From contig NC_077239.1 in assembly GCF_947179165.1 (NCBI RefSeq), positions 65,323,134 through 65,387,133 of the forward strand: 64,000 nucleotides of DNA. Reading direction: 5' to 3'. The notes under the pieces are model-generated. The model did no database searches. It saw nothing but the letters and a program-made list of their open reading frames with translations, and was not told the origin of the DNA. The stretch's first letter is position 1, and every line of letters begins with the position of its first letter. A program made the position numbers and the translations under genes. The DNA is from Solanum dulcamara. Lineage: Eukaryota; Streptophyta; Magnoliopsida; Solanales; Solanaceae. This document shows positions 48,757 to 61,348 of the stretch, in pieces.

Positions 48757-51689
48757 CTTTGATTGAATATAATGACGTTAAAGTTTAAGATTGATATATT
48801 AATAAACTGAATTTTAAAAAGTTGTGAAAAAATACAAAAAAGTAATACTTCAATGTTTAAGGACCAAGCGATTCCTTTCCTACATATTTTATATAAATCA
48901 ATCTATATCTTCTTTCCTAAAAATGACATATAATTGAACACGGTGACTTATGTGTCCCCCTAGCGCTAGGCGGCGAACGGCATTAATCTCATACCGCCTC
49001 ACTGCTAGCTAATTAAACAAATAATTTTATGCTATGAATTAAACTAAATAATTGAGATAAATATGTGATAATACCACGTACTAAACTGTTACGTGGAAAA
49101 CAAAAGGTCTAAATAATAATATATACTGAAAAAGTGTGGCATTTAATGTGTAAAGTATGAGCAAATTAAATGTTGATTGTGCTATTTCTTGTATGACACC
49201 TATCTTTTAGCTATGTCAGCTCCACGTTTTATTATGCCCAAAGTATATACGCTATTTAATCTCCTCTAATCCCAACCTTTGGTGTTTAGAAGCATTTTAT
49301 ATTAAAGTGTATGATATATTAGTGGAGAAATTGTGCCAATTGTTTTGTAATCACTTTGACATATTTTTCATATTATTTTCTACTAAATACCCATAATATC
49401 TCAAGTTATTATTCACTATTTTGATATTTACTCTGTGGAAGAAATTTTATATATATATATTGAATGTTTTATTCCTTATATTGGGAAGATGAGAAGTGGA
49501 TGTAGCAGATGAAGAGACATTTTATTGTGTTTATATTTTGAGATTAGTGTAGTGAAAGAGAAGATACATATTGAGACAAAATTATATTCTAAGTCTCGAA
49601 ATTATTTATTATATAACTATCGTAATCTTATACTGAAGGATTGTACTTTTAGGTGAAGCTTTGAACTCTTCAATTGATTCAGAGTTGTTTGAGTTATATG
49701 ATGTTCTTGTGTTGTTATATTTTGGAAGGGTAAAATGAAGAGTTATATTGTTGGACCGATGAAGATTATATTACAAAAAATTTGAATCTCAAAAAAGCAA
49801 AATATTATGTTTCAGCCTGCATATATATTTATTCATTCATTTTACTTTTCAACTGTAATTTATAATATTTTCATCAACACCAACTAGTCACTAACTAATT
49901 CAGTTTTTTTTTTGGTACAGGTCACTAACTAATTTAATGGTTGTACTTACTTATTCCTAAATCTTAGTCAATACGTCACTTGTCACATGAGCAAAGTTAG
50001 AATGATTTTTAAATTTTAGAATAACAACATTTGATATTACCTATGCTTTATATGAAAATTAAATTTTAGAATAGCAACATCTAATGTTGGTAACTGAATT
50101 TTGAATTCAATCATTCATAATAATAAATTTCGTAATGCAATAAATAAATTATTTGAATTAAAATTAACACATTTTTCTCACACCTGTAATTTTAGCGTTA
50201 GATGTTTGGATTCTTTGATAAGGTAGAAAGTCTGTTTACATGGTAATTAACCAAATGGCAGGCATATCTTTTTGTGGGAATAAAGAAATGGGAAAACGAC
50301 ACAATTTGCAGAAAAAGTTGTGGTAATGGGCATGCATATCCACTTTCATGTGTATAAAATTTGGTTAAATTTATTATTTGCACAAAGTGGAAACCAACTT
50401 GTCTGGCAATCTTATGGTGTTTTGCATGTCATTGTTATCCTGACACCTTCACTAATATATATATATATATATATAGAAGTGGAGGTCTAACATTCTTTCC
50501 AAACATACCATTGGACAAGTTTAAAAGGACGAAAAATGTCCAACTCTCTGTGTACGGCAAATTTATATTTTACTTAACTAGTTCAATTAGATTGTAGATT
50601 TCAAATATTTTAATTTTAATTTATTTGAAATTTGTAGAGTTGTTGGAGTTGAAAATAAATTTATATTTGATTATATTTTTTACAAATAATATTTATGATT
50701 GTGTCTTTAAATACAACTAGTTCAAAAGTGAAAAATGAGTTGAAAAACAAGTCGTAGTTTGTTTTCCAAATTTGAAATACAACTTCAAATTGAATTTAAA
50801 ATTTTTACAATTAAACACTGATTTTTAAATAAAATAAAAAAATATTTTAAAAAAAGATGAATAATTTTTATGATCAAATGAATTCTAATTTATTTACTTG
50901 ACTATCCAAAGTTATCGAATTAGAGTTGCATGCAAATAATTGCATAAATAGAAGTTAAATTAGTTTTTGTCTCTTTTTGGATAAATTACGATAGGTAAAG
51001 ATTAAAGAGGAATGGTAACCTTATGTGATGATCAAATCTCATATATTTTTGTATTCATTCTCCTTTTAGAGTACTGTCCAAAAATAATGCTCACCACTTA
51101 CCAAATTTCTTTAAAGTAAGGCTTTTCATATATATTACCCATACTCTATGAAAAGAAAGTTGCATGACACACTTTTACACCTCCCAATATAACTTTTCCT
51201 TTCTTGTGCTTTACTAAAAGAGAGGGGGGAAATATGACCTAATGTGCACACTTAATTAATGTTTCCTACGCTAATGAAATAGTATTTGATTAGGCACAGA
51301 ATATTTTTAAAAAATTATAGTATAATATTAGTGTAAGATATTATGGGGTCACTTTTATCTACTGTAATATATAGTACAGTATGTCTTACTTTTTAGGTTA
51401 CAAATCCCATATTTTATAAAGAAGATTTATATGTAAAAATTATTGGAGTAATTTTATGGCGTAAAAAAAGTTACAATGATGTTGTATATAAATTAAATAT
51501 GGTTATAAAATCATGTCATTGTTTAAGAATAAAATGAAAATATATTTTTTTAAAAATTTTATTCAATGTTCAATACTCACTTTGATCTTCAACTATTTTT
51601 AAATCAGATGATAGTTTTTTCAATCAAAAAGGCCGAATGGGCCGCATTTATTTTGGGAAAGTTACATAATATGAGAGACATATGATATA
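48757..51689. other. AT-rich intergenic sequence, no gene recognised
   Basis: It contains short (TA)n runs at about 49449-49461 and 50455-50474. Open frames are short and have no similarity I recognise. Confidence 0.4.
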
Positions 51690-52125
51690 TATTTACTATA
51701 AACAATTATAATTTAAAAGAATTACAATTTGTTGTTATAACTAAGGTTAAAATTTTAAAAATCTCTTTTTCCTCTATCTCCCACTCTGCCTTCTCTCACT
51801 CGCCCCTCTCCTCCCCCTTTCCTCTGTATCCCCAGCTTCAATTCATTGTTCCAGATTGCAAAAGAAGTTGTTTCAATTGCATTATGTCAAATTGTATTAT
51901 GTCAACAATATTTTGTATGATCAATTATATTATGCAAATATAGGTGAGAGATTTGTATTCAATTGTATTTGTATGTTTTGTACCAATTGTATTATGACAA
52001 TTTATATTTTGTCAATTGTATTCGGTGATATAACTATATTTGTTGATAAAAATTGTATTCATTAGTACAAATTATATTCATTAATACACTTGATACAATT
52101 ATATTCATTGATACAAATCAATTCA
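51690..52125. mobile_element. MITE-like repeat with pyrimidine tract (copy 3)
   Basis: The layout is as in copy 1: an AT-rich end (ATAAACAATTATAATTTAA), a tract of TCTCACTCGCCCCTCTCCTC type at 51770-51830, then repeated AATTGTATT words, ending near GATACAAATCAATTCATC. Confidence 0.5.
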
Positions 52126-52760
52126 TCTCGGCTTTGTTGTTTGACCCTGAGGTAAAAATGATGTTGAAACTACTAAAACAATATAAGGATGTGATAGATG
52201 GAAATAAAGGGTAGAGACAAGCCCCATGTATCGGGTTGTTTGATTTAAGAAGTAGATCAATGAGTAGGTAACTTTGAGTTGTGCCATGAAATTAAATCAA
52301 GCACTAATTACGAAATAACTCGTATTTGCCACATTGATGTAGTAACTGCATCGTGCCATAATTTTAAATCAAGCGCTATTTGGGAGGCAATTCAAATTCT
52401 TTTTTGTAGATTGGTTATGGTGCGGACATAAAACAAAAAGAAATAAATTGTAAGAGTGTCAAGGAAGAGATCTGGAAAAAAAATTGTAAAAAAATAAGCT
52501 TCAAGACTTTTTCACACAGGAAGGTACATGTCGTACTTAAATTCTAGGGTTCAATGTACGATTATATAATGGAAAATTTTGATGCATTATTCAGAATAAG
52601 GAATCCATGGTCGGTAAAAGGATTTCACAGTCCAATTTATGATTATTGATTCAATTTTAACCCAGAAGGTTTGGAAACTTATATGAACCGTGGTTTGGGC
52701 CGTAAAATCCAATCCACAACTATGGATGATCATGTATTTTGAGGTGGGGTATAAATATTA
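52126..52760. other. Intergenic sequence, nothing recognised
   Basis: Two copies of a GTGCCAT-A-TTAAATCAAGC word (about 52286 and 52354) suggest an old repeat. No gene was seen. Confidence 0.35.
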
Positions 52761-53369
52761 TGTCACGATTCAACATATCGGGCCGTACAGACACCTTCTC
52801 TAACATCTAGGTAGAACCCTTAACCCCAAATGGATATAACATGCGGAAAATAATGAATCATAACATAATTGTCTGAAAAGTTCTAAAATTGCCATTTATT
52901 AATTTTAAGATACACTTAATTTACAGGATAACATACTGACACTTCATGGAACTAGTCTAAATAAGTACAAGAGCTTCAAAGAATATAGTCTAGACAATAA
53001 GTAGAGACACAACTTCAACCATAAGGAAGGAAGGGAAGAAACTGCCGGAGATCATCTTCGTCTTCACCTATGAAACATCACTGATCCTGAAATCAGGCTA
53101 TGCCAAGTGGAATAGCAAGAGTAGTATCAGTACAAACAACAGATATTGATAGGCATCATCGATTGATCCGAAATCCACCACATAAAATAAGGTAAATGAT
53201 CAGAAGAAAACATGCAATACGAAGATGCACCACCACCACTACACTAGTTACCACCAGCACACTTGAACTCATCCCTTGTCCTATTCCACTACGGACTTTG
53301 ATATTTATCATACCACCTACATAGACTTCCAATGATTTTCAAGCCGAGCACTTATATGATCATATCCTA

Positions 53370-53749
53370 GAGCCCGTTTGGATGGGGTTAAAAAAGTAGC
53401 TTTTATGTATGAAGTGTTTTTAGAACTTTGAAGTGCTGAAAGTTATTTTTATAAATAAACAGATGAGTATTTGGATAAAAGTGCTTATGATGTGAATTTT
53501 AGGGTTAAAAGAATAAAAAAAGGTAGTTTGAGAATTTAGTTAAAATATAAGGGATATAAAAATAATTTCCATGGTCAAAGAAAATGACTTTAAGCACTTT
53601 AGAAAAAAAAGTTAGTAATCCTAACTTTTCATTTTTGACTGACTTTAAGAACTTTATGACTTAAAGTCAGCATTAGGCAAGCATGTCCAAAAGCTAAAAA
53701 GGGGCTTTAAGTTGGTTTTGACCAACTTAAAGCCAATCCAAACGGGCTC
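53370..53749. mobile_element. Tourist-like MITE, 380 bp
   Basis: The terminal inverted repeats GAGCCCGTTTGGAT and ATCCAAACGGGCTC match perfectly over 14 bp. It is flanked by CTA on both sides (53367-53369 and 53750-53752). A 3-bp duplication suggests PIF/Harbinger, although CTA is not its commonest form. No coding capacity. Confidence 0.82.
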
Positions 53750-53883
53750 CTAGTCCTTCTATCTCATAAAGGAGATTCATAAATATAGGTTACCACTAAC
53801 TCTATCTAACTATCGTTATCACAAGCAACCATAGGACCATCATACAATCAACATCTAAATCACCTAAATTCCAAGCTAACGAC

Positions 53884-54686
53884 TAGGGCTAAACACGAAA
53901 AATTAAAAAATCGAACCAAACCGATAACCAAACCAAATCGGAAAAAAAAATCCGACATTTATTTGGTTTGATTTGGTTTGGTTTTAAAATTTAAAAACCG
54001 AGTATATTTAGTTTGATTTTGGTTTCAAGTCTAAAAAAAACCAAATCAAACCGACTTTATATATACATATTTTAAAAATTAAATTTGTATATATATGTGT
54101 GTGTATTTTAATTTTTTTATGAAAAAAATATAATTTATATTGAGTTTTTATATTCTTGATCTTGGGCCATGCTTTTGAATTATACTAGATTGGGTCAAAA
54201 TATTTTGATGGACTTCTAATGAAATGAGCCCATATTGCATGGTTGGACCCAAAGTAAAAGATTTATTATTCTTTTGTTGTATAAGCTTTATAAATATAAA
54301 CAAAAGAGTATGATTGCTGAAGCCATGAGATACTATGGACTATGGTACTGAAGGGGCATCTTGCTATTCGAGAAATGACTTTAACAATTTTAACTTTTGT
54401 TTTATGCTAGCTGTATTGTTCTTGGCAATACTACCCATTGCTAAGAATAATTATGCTTCTGAGTTTAGTTTTAGGAGTGACTATTCTTGACAATACTATT
54501 TCAAATAAGTTTAAATTTAAATAGTGACTACAAGGTATTTTAAAAATCGATAAAAATTGATAAAAACTAATAAAATCGAATAGTAAAAATCGATATAGTT
54601 TGGTTTGACAATTTGAATAACTGACTCAATTGATTTGGTTATTTTTTAAATAAAAACCGATTCAAACCGAACCGTGAGCACCCCTA
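53884..54686. mobile_element. hAT-like MITE, 803 bp
   Basis: The left end TAGGGCTAAACACG pairs with the right end CGTGAGCACCCCTA. It is flanked by CTAACGAC (53876-53883) and CTAACGAT (54687-54694), an 8-bp duplication with one change. Sub-terminal CCAAACCGA/TTTGGTTTGG words repeat many times. It resembles the element at 39041-39701. Confidence 0.82.
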
Positions 54687-54929
54687 CTAACGATCTATAA
54701 AATTCTCTCCACTGGATCGATCACACATAACGTTGTACCCAACTATATGAAATATGACAGATAACCACAACATAACAGGCAAACTATACACAATCATACC
54801 ATAGATATAGCATCATTCAGACTTCCAGTTTTCAACTTCAATCGGTTTATACATTAAGCACGATCAAACACAATTCGACAACCAAGTAATGATTCTCTCA
54901 TGGAACCCACACCCAAACTATTAGTGAAC

Positions 54930-55085
54930 CGCATGGTATCTGATCCAAATATAGTTAGTATACCAGCATATTACCCTATCTAATTATGTGCCAGCATGAC
55001 ACTCATTCCAATAGTTAGTGTACCTGCGTGGTACCCAATCCAAATGTACCAGCATGGTACCCAATCCAAATGTATCGGCGTGATA
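54930..55085 (-). repeat. Tandem array of GCATGGTACC-type units, 26-35 bp
   Basis: Six copies, starting at about 54931, 54966, 54994, 55026, 55052 and 55078. The last three are the most regular (26 bp, CCAGCATGGTACCCAATCC). Confidence 0.8.
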
Positions 55086-55495
55086 CCTTATCCAATATGA
55101 ATTCACCATCACAATTACAACCACAATGAATCGACACACATATTTATACAACCACTTAATACATTCATTGCATGCAAATTGATCATAAGATGTCATTTCG
55201 ATTCATATTCCATCTTTTTTCCCAAATCATATGTCATGCATCCAATACTAGTGAATTAGTTAATAGACGCATACAACAATTATTTACTAAGTATATGTTA
55301 CACAAGTAATTCACATTGGTAGTCACATAAACACACACACGCATATGCATATCTTTATATTTGCACATAGCCATAGACCAATAATGGACCTCCTGACAGT
55401 CATGCTCTTGTTCTCAAGAATTACCACCCATTTTAGAAGGAGATATTTAGATTAATTATCAACCAAGAACTAATTATCTACTTCTAATCATCAAA

Positions 55496-56802
55496 GGATC
55501 ATACCTATATAACTCACTTCTGCTCTAGGCAACATAAACAATACCATCCGGCATTCAGACTCTTTGCCTGAAGGCCTACACATGAAATTTCTTATAAACT
55601 GCGATACATTATGCAATGGGAAAAGGTCTATAACTACTCAGTTAAGAAAATCTAGCCTATTTGGGCACCAAGAAACTGCTGAAGGATTCCAGCATAATTT
55701 CTGACTTTTGAGAAGCAAAACGATAGAGGTAGGCCTGAAATTCGTAGGTTGTAGCCTTTCTTGTAATAAGATTCCTTCTCTTCCTTCTTCCCAAGATTGG
55801 GGTAGCCTTTTGAGGATTTAGGGTGACCTTTGTCTATTTTACTATTAAAGGAGAGAAGGAGAATAAATGAATTCACATTTTAGAGTTTTTGCCTCGATGA
55901 TCCTATTATAGAGGCCAAATCCCATTATAGCGGCACTGTTATGGCGAGGAACGCCCTTTATGGAGGAAAAACCTTAGTTGGAAGACATTTTTATTTTATG
56001 AAGTTCCTGCCACATTATCTTGATTATTTTTACATAAAGTGCTTTTCTACATAACGACAGTTCAGATCGTTATAATAGATACCAATTTATTCCTCGTTCG
56101 TCTCTGAACGATAATATAGAAAGTGGAAACAAGTCAGTTGAAGATTTCTTTGAAACTAACATAGTACACCATCACGACATTAGGAAGGATGCTTACCTCG
56201 GGGCTTAGGTACAAATGGACCTTGATGATAAACTAATCTAAGAAGAGAAAACAGAACCACAAAAAATTTTCCCCCCGTCCCTTAGGTCTGACCTCACTAT
56301 AGAGGCACTATCCCATCGTAGCGGTGCCACTATAATGGCATTCCTACCGCTATTGTGGGACAACATGGTTAGTTTATTGAGGAAAAGCAATGGGTTCATT
56401 ACCATTTCCTCTCTTTACTCCCCCAACTCCCAAATTCTCTCTTGATCAGTACTCCATCCTGAACGCCAAATCTAAGGTAATAATCTCGCTCCCTACTTTA
56501 TTTACTTCATTTCTTACATAAAGATTATTGCATGATAGAAATTGGTTTGTAGAAAGACCTTGGGGTAATTTTTTAAAATTTGGAATGAGTTATTTGATTT
56601 GACGGAATATTAGTAGCATGAAAACGCGCCTTATATTTATAAAGTATCTACAACGTTTTGAGTGTAAGAGTTACGGGAAAAAGGGCCATAAACTATTTCG
56701 GATCGGTAGGGAGGATATGAACAGTTGTTCTTGGTGGAAACTTAGATTCAAACACTATTTAGAGGTGGTAATACTAGAATTTTTGCATATTTAAGTAGTG
56801 GG
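55496..56802. repeat. Direct repeat A (1307 bp)
   Basis: From GGATCATACCTATATAAC to GTAGTGGG. It is repeated at 59607-60718 with about 95% identity by eye. Copy A holds about 190 bp (56090-56285) that copy B lacks. It contains CTATAGCGG-type palindromic words. The open frames within (for example 55652-55876 on the minus strand) have no known similarity. Confidence 0.9.
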
Positions 56803-59113
56803 TGTCACGACCCAAGCCTAGGGCCTAGACGTGACATGGCGAATGAGGAACTCAAAAGTACCTCAAACAAGCCTCTTAGCATTCTTTTAGCCTTTCATAG
56901 GTAATGACGATAAATGAAGAAGCGGAAATCATAATAGTAAATATTCAACTTACATATGTCCAACAATACCTCTAACTATTAGATTTAACGGGGCTAAGAG
57001 AAATCCCTAGCTCACCCTTAATCATAATAGAAGAAATACCATAGTAAAATATCTCAACATATCATGAGCTAGAAATATAAAGGAGTATTGTTCCCAGAAT
57101 ATGGGAACTCACCAAAAGTAGTCTTCAAACGAAGTCTCAACTAGCCACGCGGAGGAGAACGAGGAGGAGCACCGATCCCTACATAGTGATATCATGTAGG
57201 CAAAAGAGTATGCATTAGTACTTTGAATGTACTAAGTATGTAAGGATGCATGAATATTGAGGAAACATTATAACATTTATGTAATGTGGAACATGATGTA
57301 ATACATACATAATAAATCATATGGATATCCTTTAAAATATTTCTTTTGTGGGAAAATAACCATAACCGACATTTAAGACCATGCGAGCTATTACATGGAA
57401 TCCAACATAACCCCCTACGTTGGCCAGGGATACTACTTGCCAGGTAGAACTCCGTCAACTTCATTCATTTCTTTAACTTTAACTTTAAGGGCTATTTATG
57501 GATCCATTAGCCTAAGCCTACAAGGGCTCATATGTTGGCACATAGTTAATGAGACAAGGGGTTGCTACTAGGATTCCCTTACCGAATCCCACCTCAATGC
57601 CCCCTTCGGTGCTAAGTCAATCCCACGGAATAGTTTAATACTTCAAAATATTCATAGCATATAACTTGAGAATTTAAACATCATATTCGGTAGAATAGCT
57701 CATTAAAACATTTGGTAATTCAAATATGCAAGAATTGTCCTTATTGCATAAATAATCCATTATTCATATCATTTCATCATTCTTTTATTTCATAAGACTC
57801 CCTTTTGATCATAAATATTGCTTTCATAAACATTCATTTGGAGTCAAGACTTTCAAGTCAAACTTTATTGAAAACATAGTAAAACTAGGTGGGTTCAAAT
57901 TATTTCAACTTACAAACATGTATGTAAATAAATATACATAAATACTTTGAAATCTATTAATTAAAAATCATGCTTTAAACAACCCACTATGAATTTCAAG
58001 AGCCTTTAAATAGATAAATAGAGGAATTACTTGCAAACCATCAATTCATACATATGAAATTATGTTGCATCTAAGTAGACCAATAATAATTAGTTTAACC
58101 ATGATTCATACTATTAAGTAAAAATAAGAATTAACATAAAAAAATATTACTTGAAATCAAGATATTTAATTAAAAGAGTTTTTAAACTACATGAGTGGAA
58201 GAACCCATGGATAAATACACACATAACTTAGAGTAGAGCTTAAAAAAAAATATAATTTATCATATAATCAAAATAATTTAGGCATGAGAGTGGAAGGAAT
58301 ACTCTCATTGAAGCCTTACATATCTGGAATCCGAAGCTTTAGTCGGTACCGAAAGACTTAATGAACACTCTTGAGTCCTAGCTTCTCTCCTCGCCGAAAC
58401 ATTTTGTGTACTACCCGAAGTATATGAATCACCGGAATAGTATTTCTTCACTAATAAGAACTAAAACTATATTTGAGAATGTGTAAAGAAGTGTATAGAG
58501 AGAAGATTTGCTTTGAGAAAGCTTGATGAATAAAATGAGGAAATAAGGTGGGAAAAAGGGACCTAACAATAAATAAAATAATTATAAAGAAAAATCTGAA
58601 AATTTAATGGAATATATTGATGTCATGGATGATGTTAAATGGAAGACAATTTATGTCATGAGTAATGTCAAATGTATCTAGATCTTTCCATGGTAGGTGA
58701 GATGAGTTCTTTTTAACAGAATACTCTTTTTCGGAGCTGTGTTTGAATAAGATAATTTCCTTATTAGGATTTAGTGTCTTCATAAGAATTGTAGATATGG
58801 AAGTCTAGTTTCATATCGTTCAAGAATCAACCAATTTGGATAAACCTACAGTGAGATATGATTTTTATTGTATAAATACTCCTTTCCGTCACAGCATCCT
58901 ACCTTACAAAAATTAATTTATTTGACCTACTTAACCTCCGAAACTTAAAATATGGTCTTCACAAATTTGTAGGTAATGATCTTGTGGTTACTCAGAAATT
59001 TGAATCACCCAATTTGGATATTCCTATGAAAAGTTATGCCCAAAATACAGAGGTTATATCATATTTAGGCGAGAATTGAAACATCGTATACAACGTTTTT
59101 AGAGGATGTTACA
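56803..59113 (-). mobile_element. 3' LTR of a truncated minus-strand gypsy element, 2311 bp
   Basis: On the minus strand it starts TGTAACATCCTCTAAAAACG (59113) and ends TTGGGTCGTGACA (56803). It is the same family as 44014-46346. Confidence 0.88.
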
Positions 59114-59606
59114 TTATCTCCCCCTTGGGAACATTCGTCCTCGAATGAGGAAAGACTTAGCTTGAGTATAGTAGATTTTAAAACAATAACCTATCATTAA
59201 TGCAATAGTGTAATTTAAAACATCGTTTAAAACATATTTTATAATTTTGCAAGCATATGACAAAAAACGTTGAGATGCAAAGATTTCAAGTAATTGAGCA
59301 AGGACAACTTAATACCTTAGGTTTGCGTAGAGGGGAAAAGATGAGGGTATCTCTTAATCATATCCGCTTCCGCTTCCCATGTTGCACTTTCTATTTGTTG
59401 ATTCCTCCAAAGGACTTTAACAGTTGCAACTTCTTTTTTCCTCAATCTCTTAACTTGCCGATCCAAAATTTCCACAGGAACTTCTTCATAGGTCAAGTTT
59501 TCTTCAATATTCACTACTCTCATAGGTACAATGGAACTAGGATCACCCACACTTTTTTTTCAACATAGACACATGAAACACCGGATGAACCATGGCCATT
59601 TCCAAT
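59114..59606 (-). pseudogene. C-terminal end of a gypsy polyprotein plus polypurine tract, truncated
   Basis: Next to the LTR is the polypurine tract (minus strand CCCAAGGGGGAGATAA, 59114-59129). Upstream on the minus strand is the polyprotein end. It shows VHPVFHVSMLKKK, then a frame change at an A8 run (about 59552-59560), then GDPSSIVP, LTYEEVPVEILDRQVKRL and ATWEAEADM, stopping at 59317. These are the integrase-tail/chromodomain motifs of chromovirus gypsy elements. The element is cut at 59606, where direct repeat B starts; the rest is absent. Confidence 0.85.
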
Positions 59607-60718
59607 GGATCATACCTATATAACTCACTTCTGCTCTAGGCAACATTAACAATACCATCCGGCATCCAGACTCTTTGCCTGAAGGCCTATACATGAAATT
59701 TCTTATAAACTACAATACATTATGCAATGAGAATAGGTGTATAACTACTCAGTTAAGAAAATCTAGCCTATCTGGGCACCAAGAAACTGCTGAAGGATTC
59801 CAGCATAATTTCTGACTTTCGAGAAGCAAAACGATAGAGGTAGGCCTGAAATCCGTAGGTTGTAGCCTTCCTTGTGATAAGATTCCTTCTCTTCCTTCTT
59901 CCCAAGATTGGGGCAACCTTTTGAGGATTTAGGGTGACCTTTGTCTATTTTACTACTGAAGGAGAGAAGGAGAATAAATGAATTCATATTTCAGAGTTTT
60001 TGTCCCGATGATCCTGTTATAGAGGCCCAAATCCCATTATAGCGGCACTGTTATGGCGAGGAACGCCCTCTATGGAGGAAAAACCTTACTTGGAAGACAG
60101 TTTTATTTTACGAAGTTCCTGCCACATTATCTTGATTATATTTATATAAAGTGTTTTTCTACATAACGACATTCAGATCGTTATAATAGATACCATCGTA
60201 GGTCTGACCTCGCTATAGAGGCACTATCCCATTGTAGCGGTACCACTATAATGGCATTCCTACCGCTATTGTGGGACAACATGGTTAGTTTATTGAGGAA
60301 AAGCAATGGGTTCATTACCATTTCCTCTCTTTACTCCCCCAACTCCCAAATTCTCTCTTGATCAGTACTCCATCCTGAACGCCAAATCTAAGGTAATAAT
60401 CTCGCTCCCTACTTTATTTACTTCATTTCTTACATAAAGATTATTGCATGATAGAAATTGGTTTGTAGAAAGACCTTGGGGTAGTTTTTTAAAATTTGGA
60501 ATGGGTTATTTGATTTGACGGAATATTCGTAGCATGAAAACGCGCCTTATATTTATAACGTATCTACAACGTTTTGAGTGTAAGAGTTACGGAAAAAAGG
60601 GCCATAAACTATTTCGGATCGGTAGGGAGGATATGAACAGTTGTTCTTGGTGGAAACTTAGATTCAAACACTATTTAGAGGTGGTAATGCTAGAATTTTT
60701 GCATATTTAAGTAGTGGG
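59607..60718. repeat. Direct repeat B (1112 bp)
   Basis: The second copy of block 55496-56802. It continues without a break into the gag-like region at 60719-61350. Confidence 0.9.
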
Positions 60719-60973
60719 GCATTTTAAAAACACTAGTCTAAGATAAAACTAGCAAAAAAATGAGATTTTTGGGAATAGGGGCACCATGGATGCACCCCTT
60801 GGAGTTCGAATAGGATGAGGGCCGCTATGGCGGCCTTTCTTCCGCTATACCGGGAGGCCACGAAACAGTAGCCTCCAAGCCGTCTTCCGTTGAAAAATTT
60901 TTCTTTACTTTACAGATGATCACCTATGTCTGATGAATTGTAACAATCATGCAATTGCAATTTTTTACTAACC

Positions 60974-61348
60974 ATGGCTGAAAATAACGAGGCGGACTTA
61001 CCTTTAGTCAGATTCTCCGGTATCGCAATTCGGGAGATATATCACGACCACCGGAGAACAAAATTTTTATCTAAGAGGGCCTTTCACATGTTGAGGGTAG
61101 CGAAGAAGACAACTTCTTTCCATGCCAGGCCAGAGGAGTTGGGCTGGGCCCACTAGTGGAGGCTCCACCCACTGCACGCTCAGGCTGAGTGAGGGAATTC
61201 TACACCTTCCTCCTCGTTGTACGCTGGGATGATCTCAAACCTACCATCTGTATCAGATGGGTGAATGTCCCGATGCGTACTCAGATTATAAACACAGTGC
61301 TAGAGGTATCGGAGGTTTCTAGTGCAGAGTACGATGCACAAGAATTTT
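60974..61348 (+). pseudogene. Gag-like 'plant transposon protein' remnant
   Basis: ATG 60974 opens a frame of 60 codons (MAENNEADLPLVRFSG...), ending at TAG 61154. After a frame change, an open stretch from about 61189 reads VREFYTFLLVVRWDD and RWVNVPMRTQIINTVLEVSE, ending at TAA 61346. The VREFY...VR segment, followed by a short VNVP-type sequence, is what I recall from plant transposon/gag-like proteins next to Athila-type or related elements. The family name is an inference. It is much shorter than a functional protein. Confidence 0.5.

Larger units (their letters stand above)
52761..55495 (-). mobile_element. Minus-strand Ty3/gypsy-type LTR with two nested MITEs
   Basis: It begins TGTCACGATTCAACATATCG (the complement of an LTR 3' end). 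It carries a six-copy GCATGGTACC-type array at 54930-55085, at a position comparable to the arrays of the other minus-strand LTRs once the MITEs are removed. The right border was not found and may lie within the duplicated block 55496-56802. Confidence 0.5.

Noticed and set aside
59257..59568. Plus-strand 103-codon open frame
   Set aside because: It is the complement of the gypsy integrase tail, which is coded on the minus strand.
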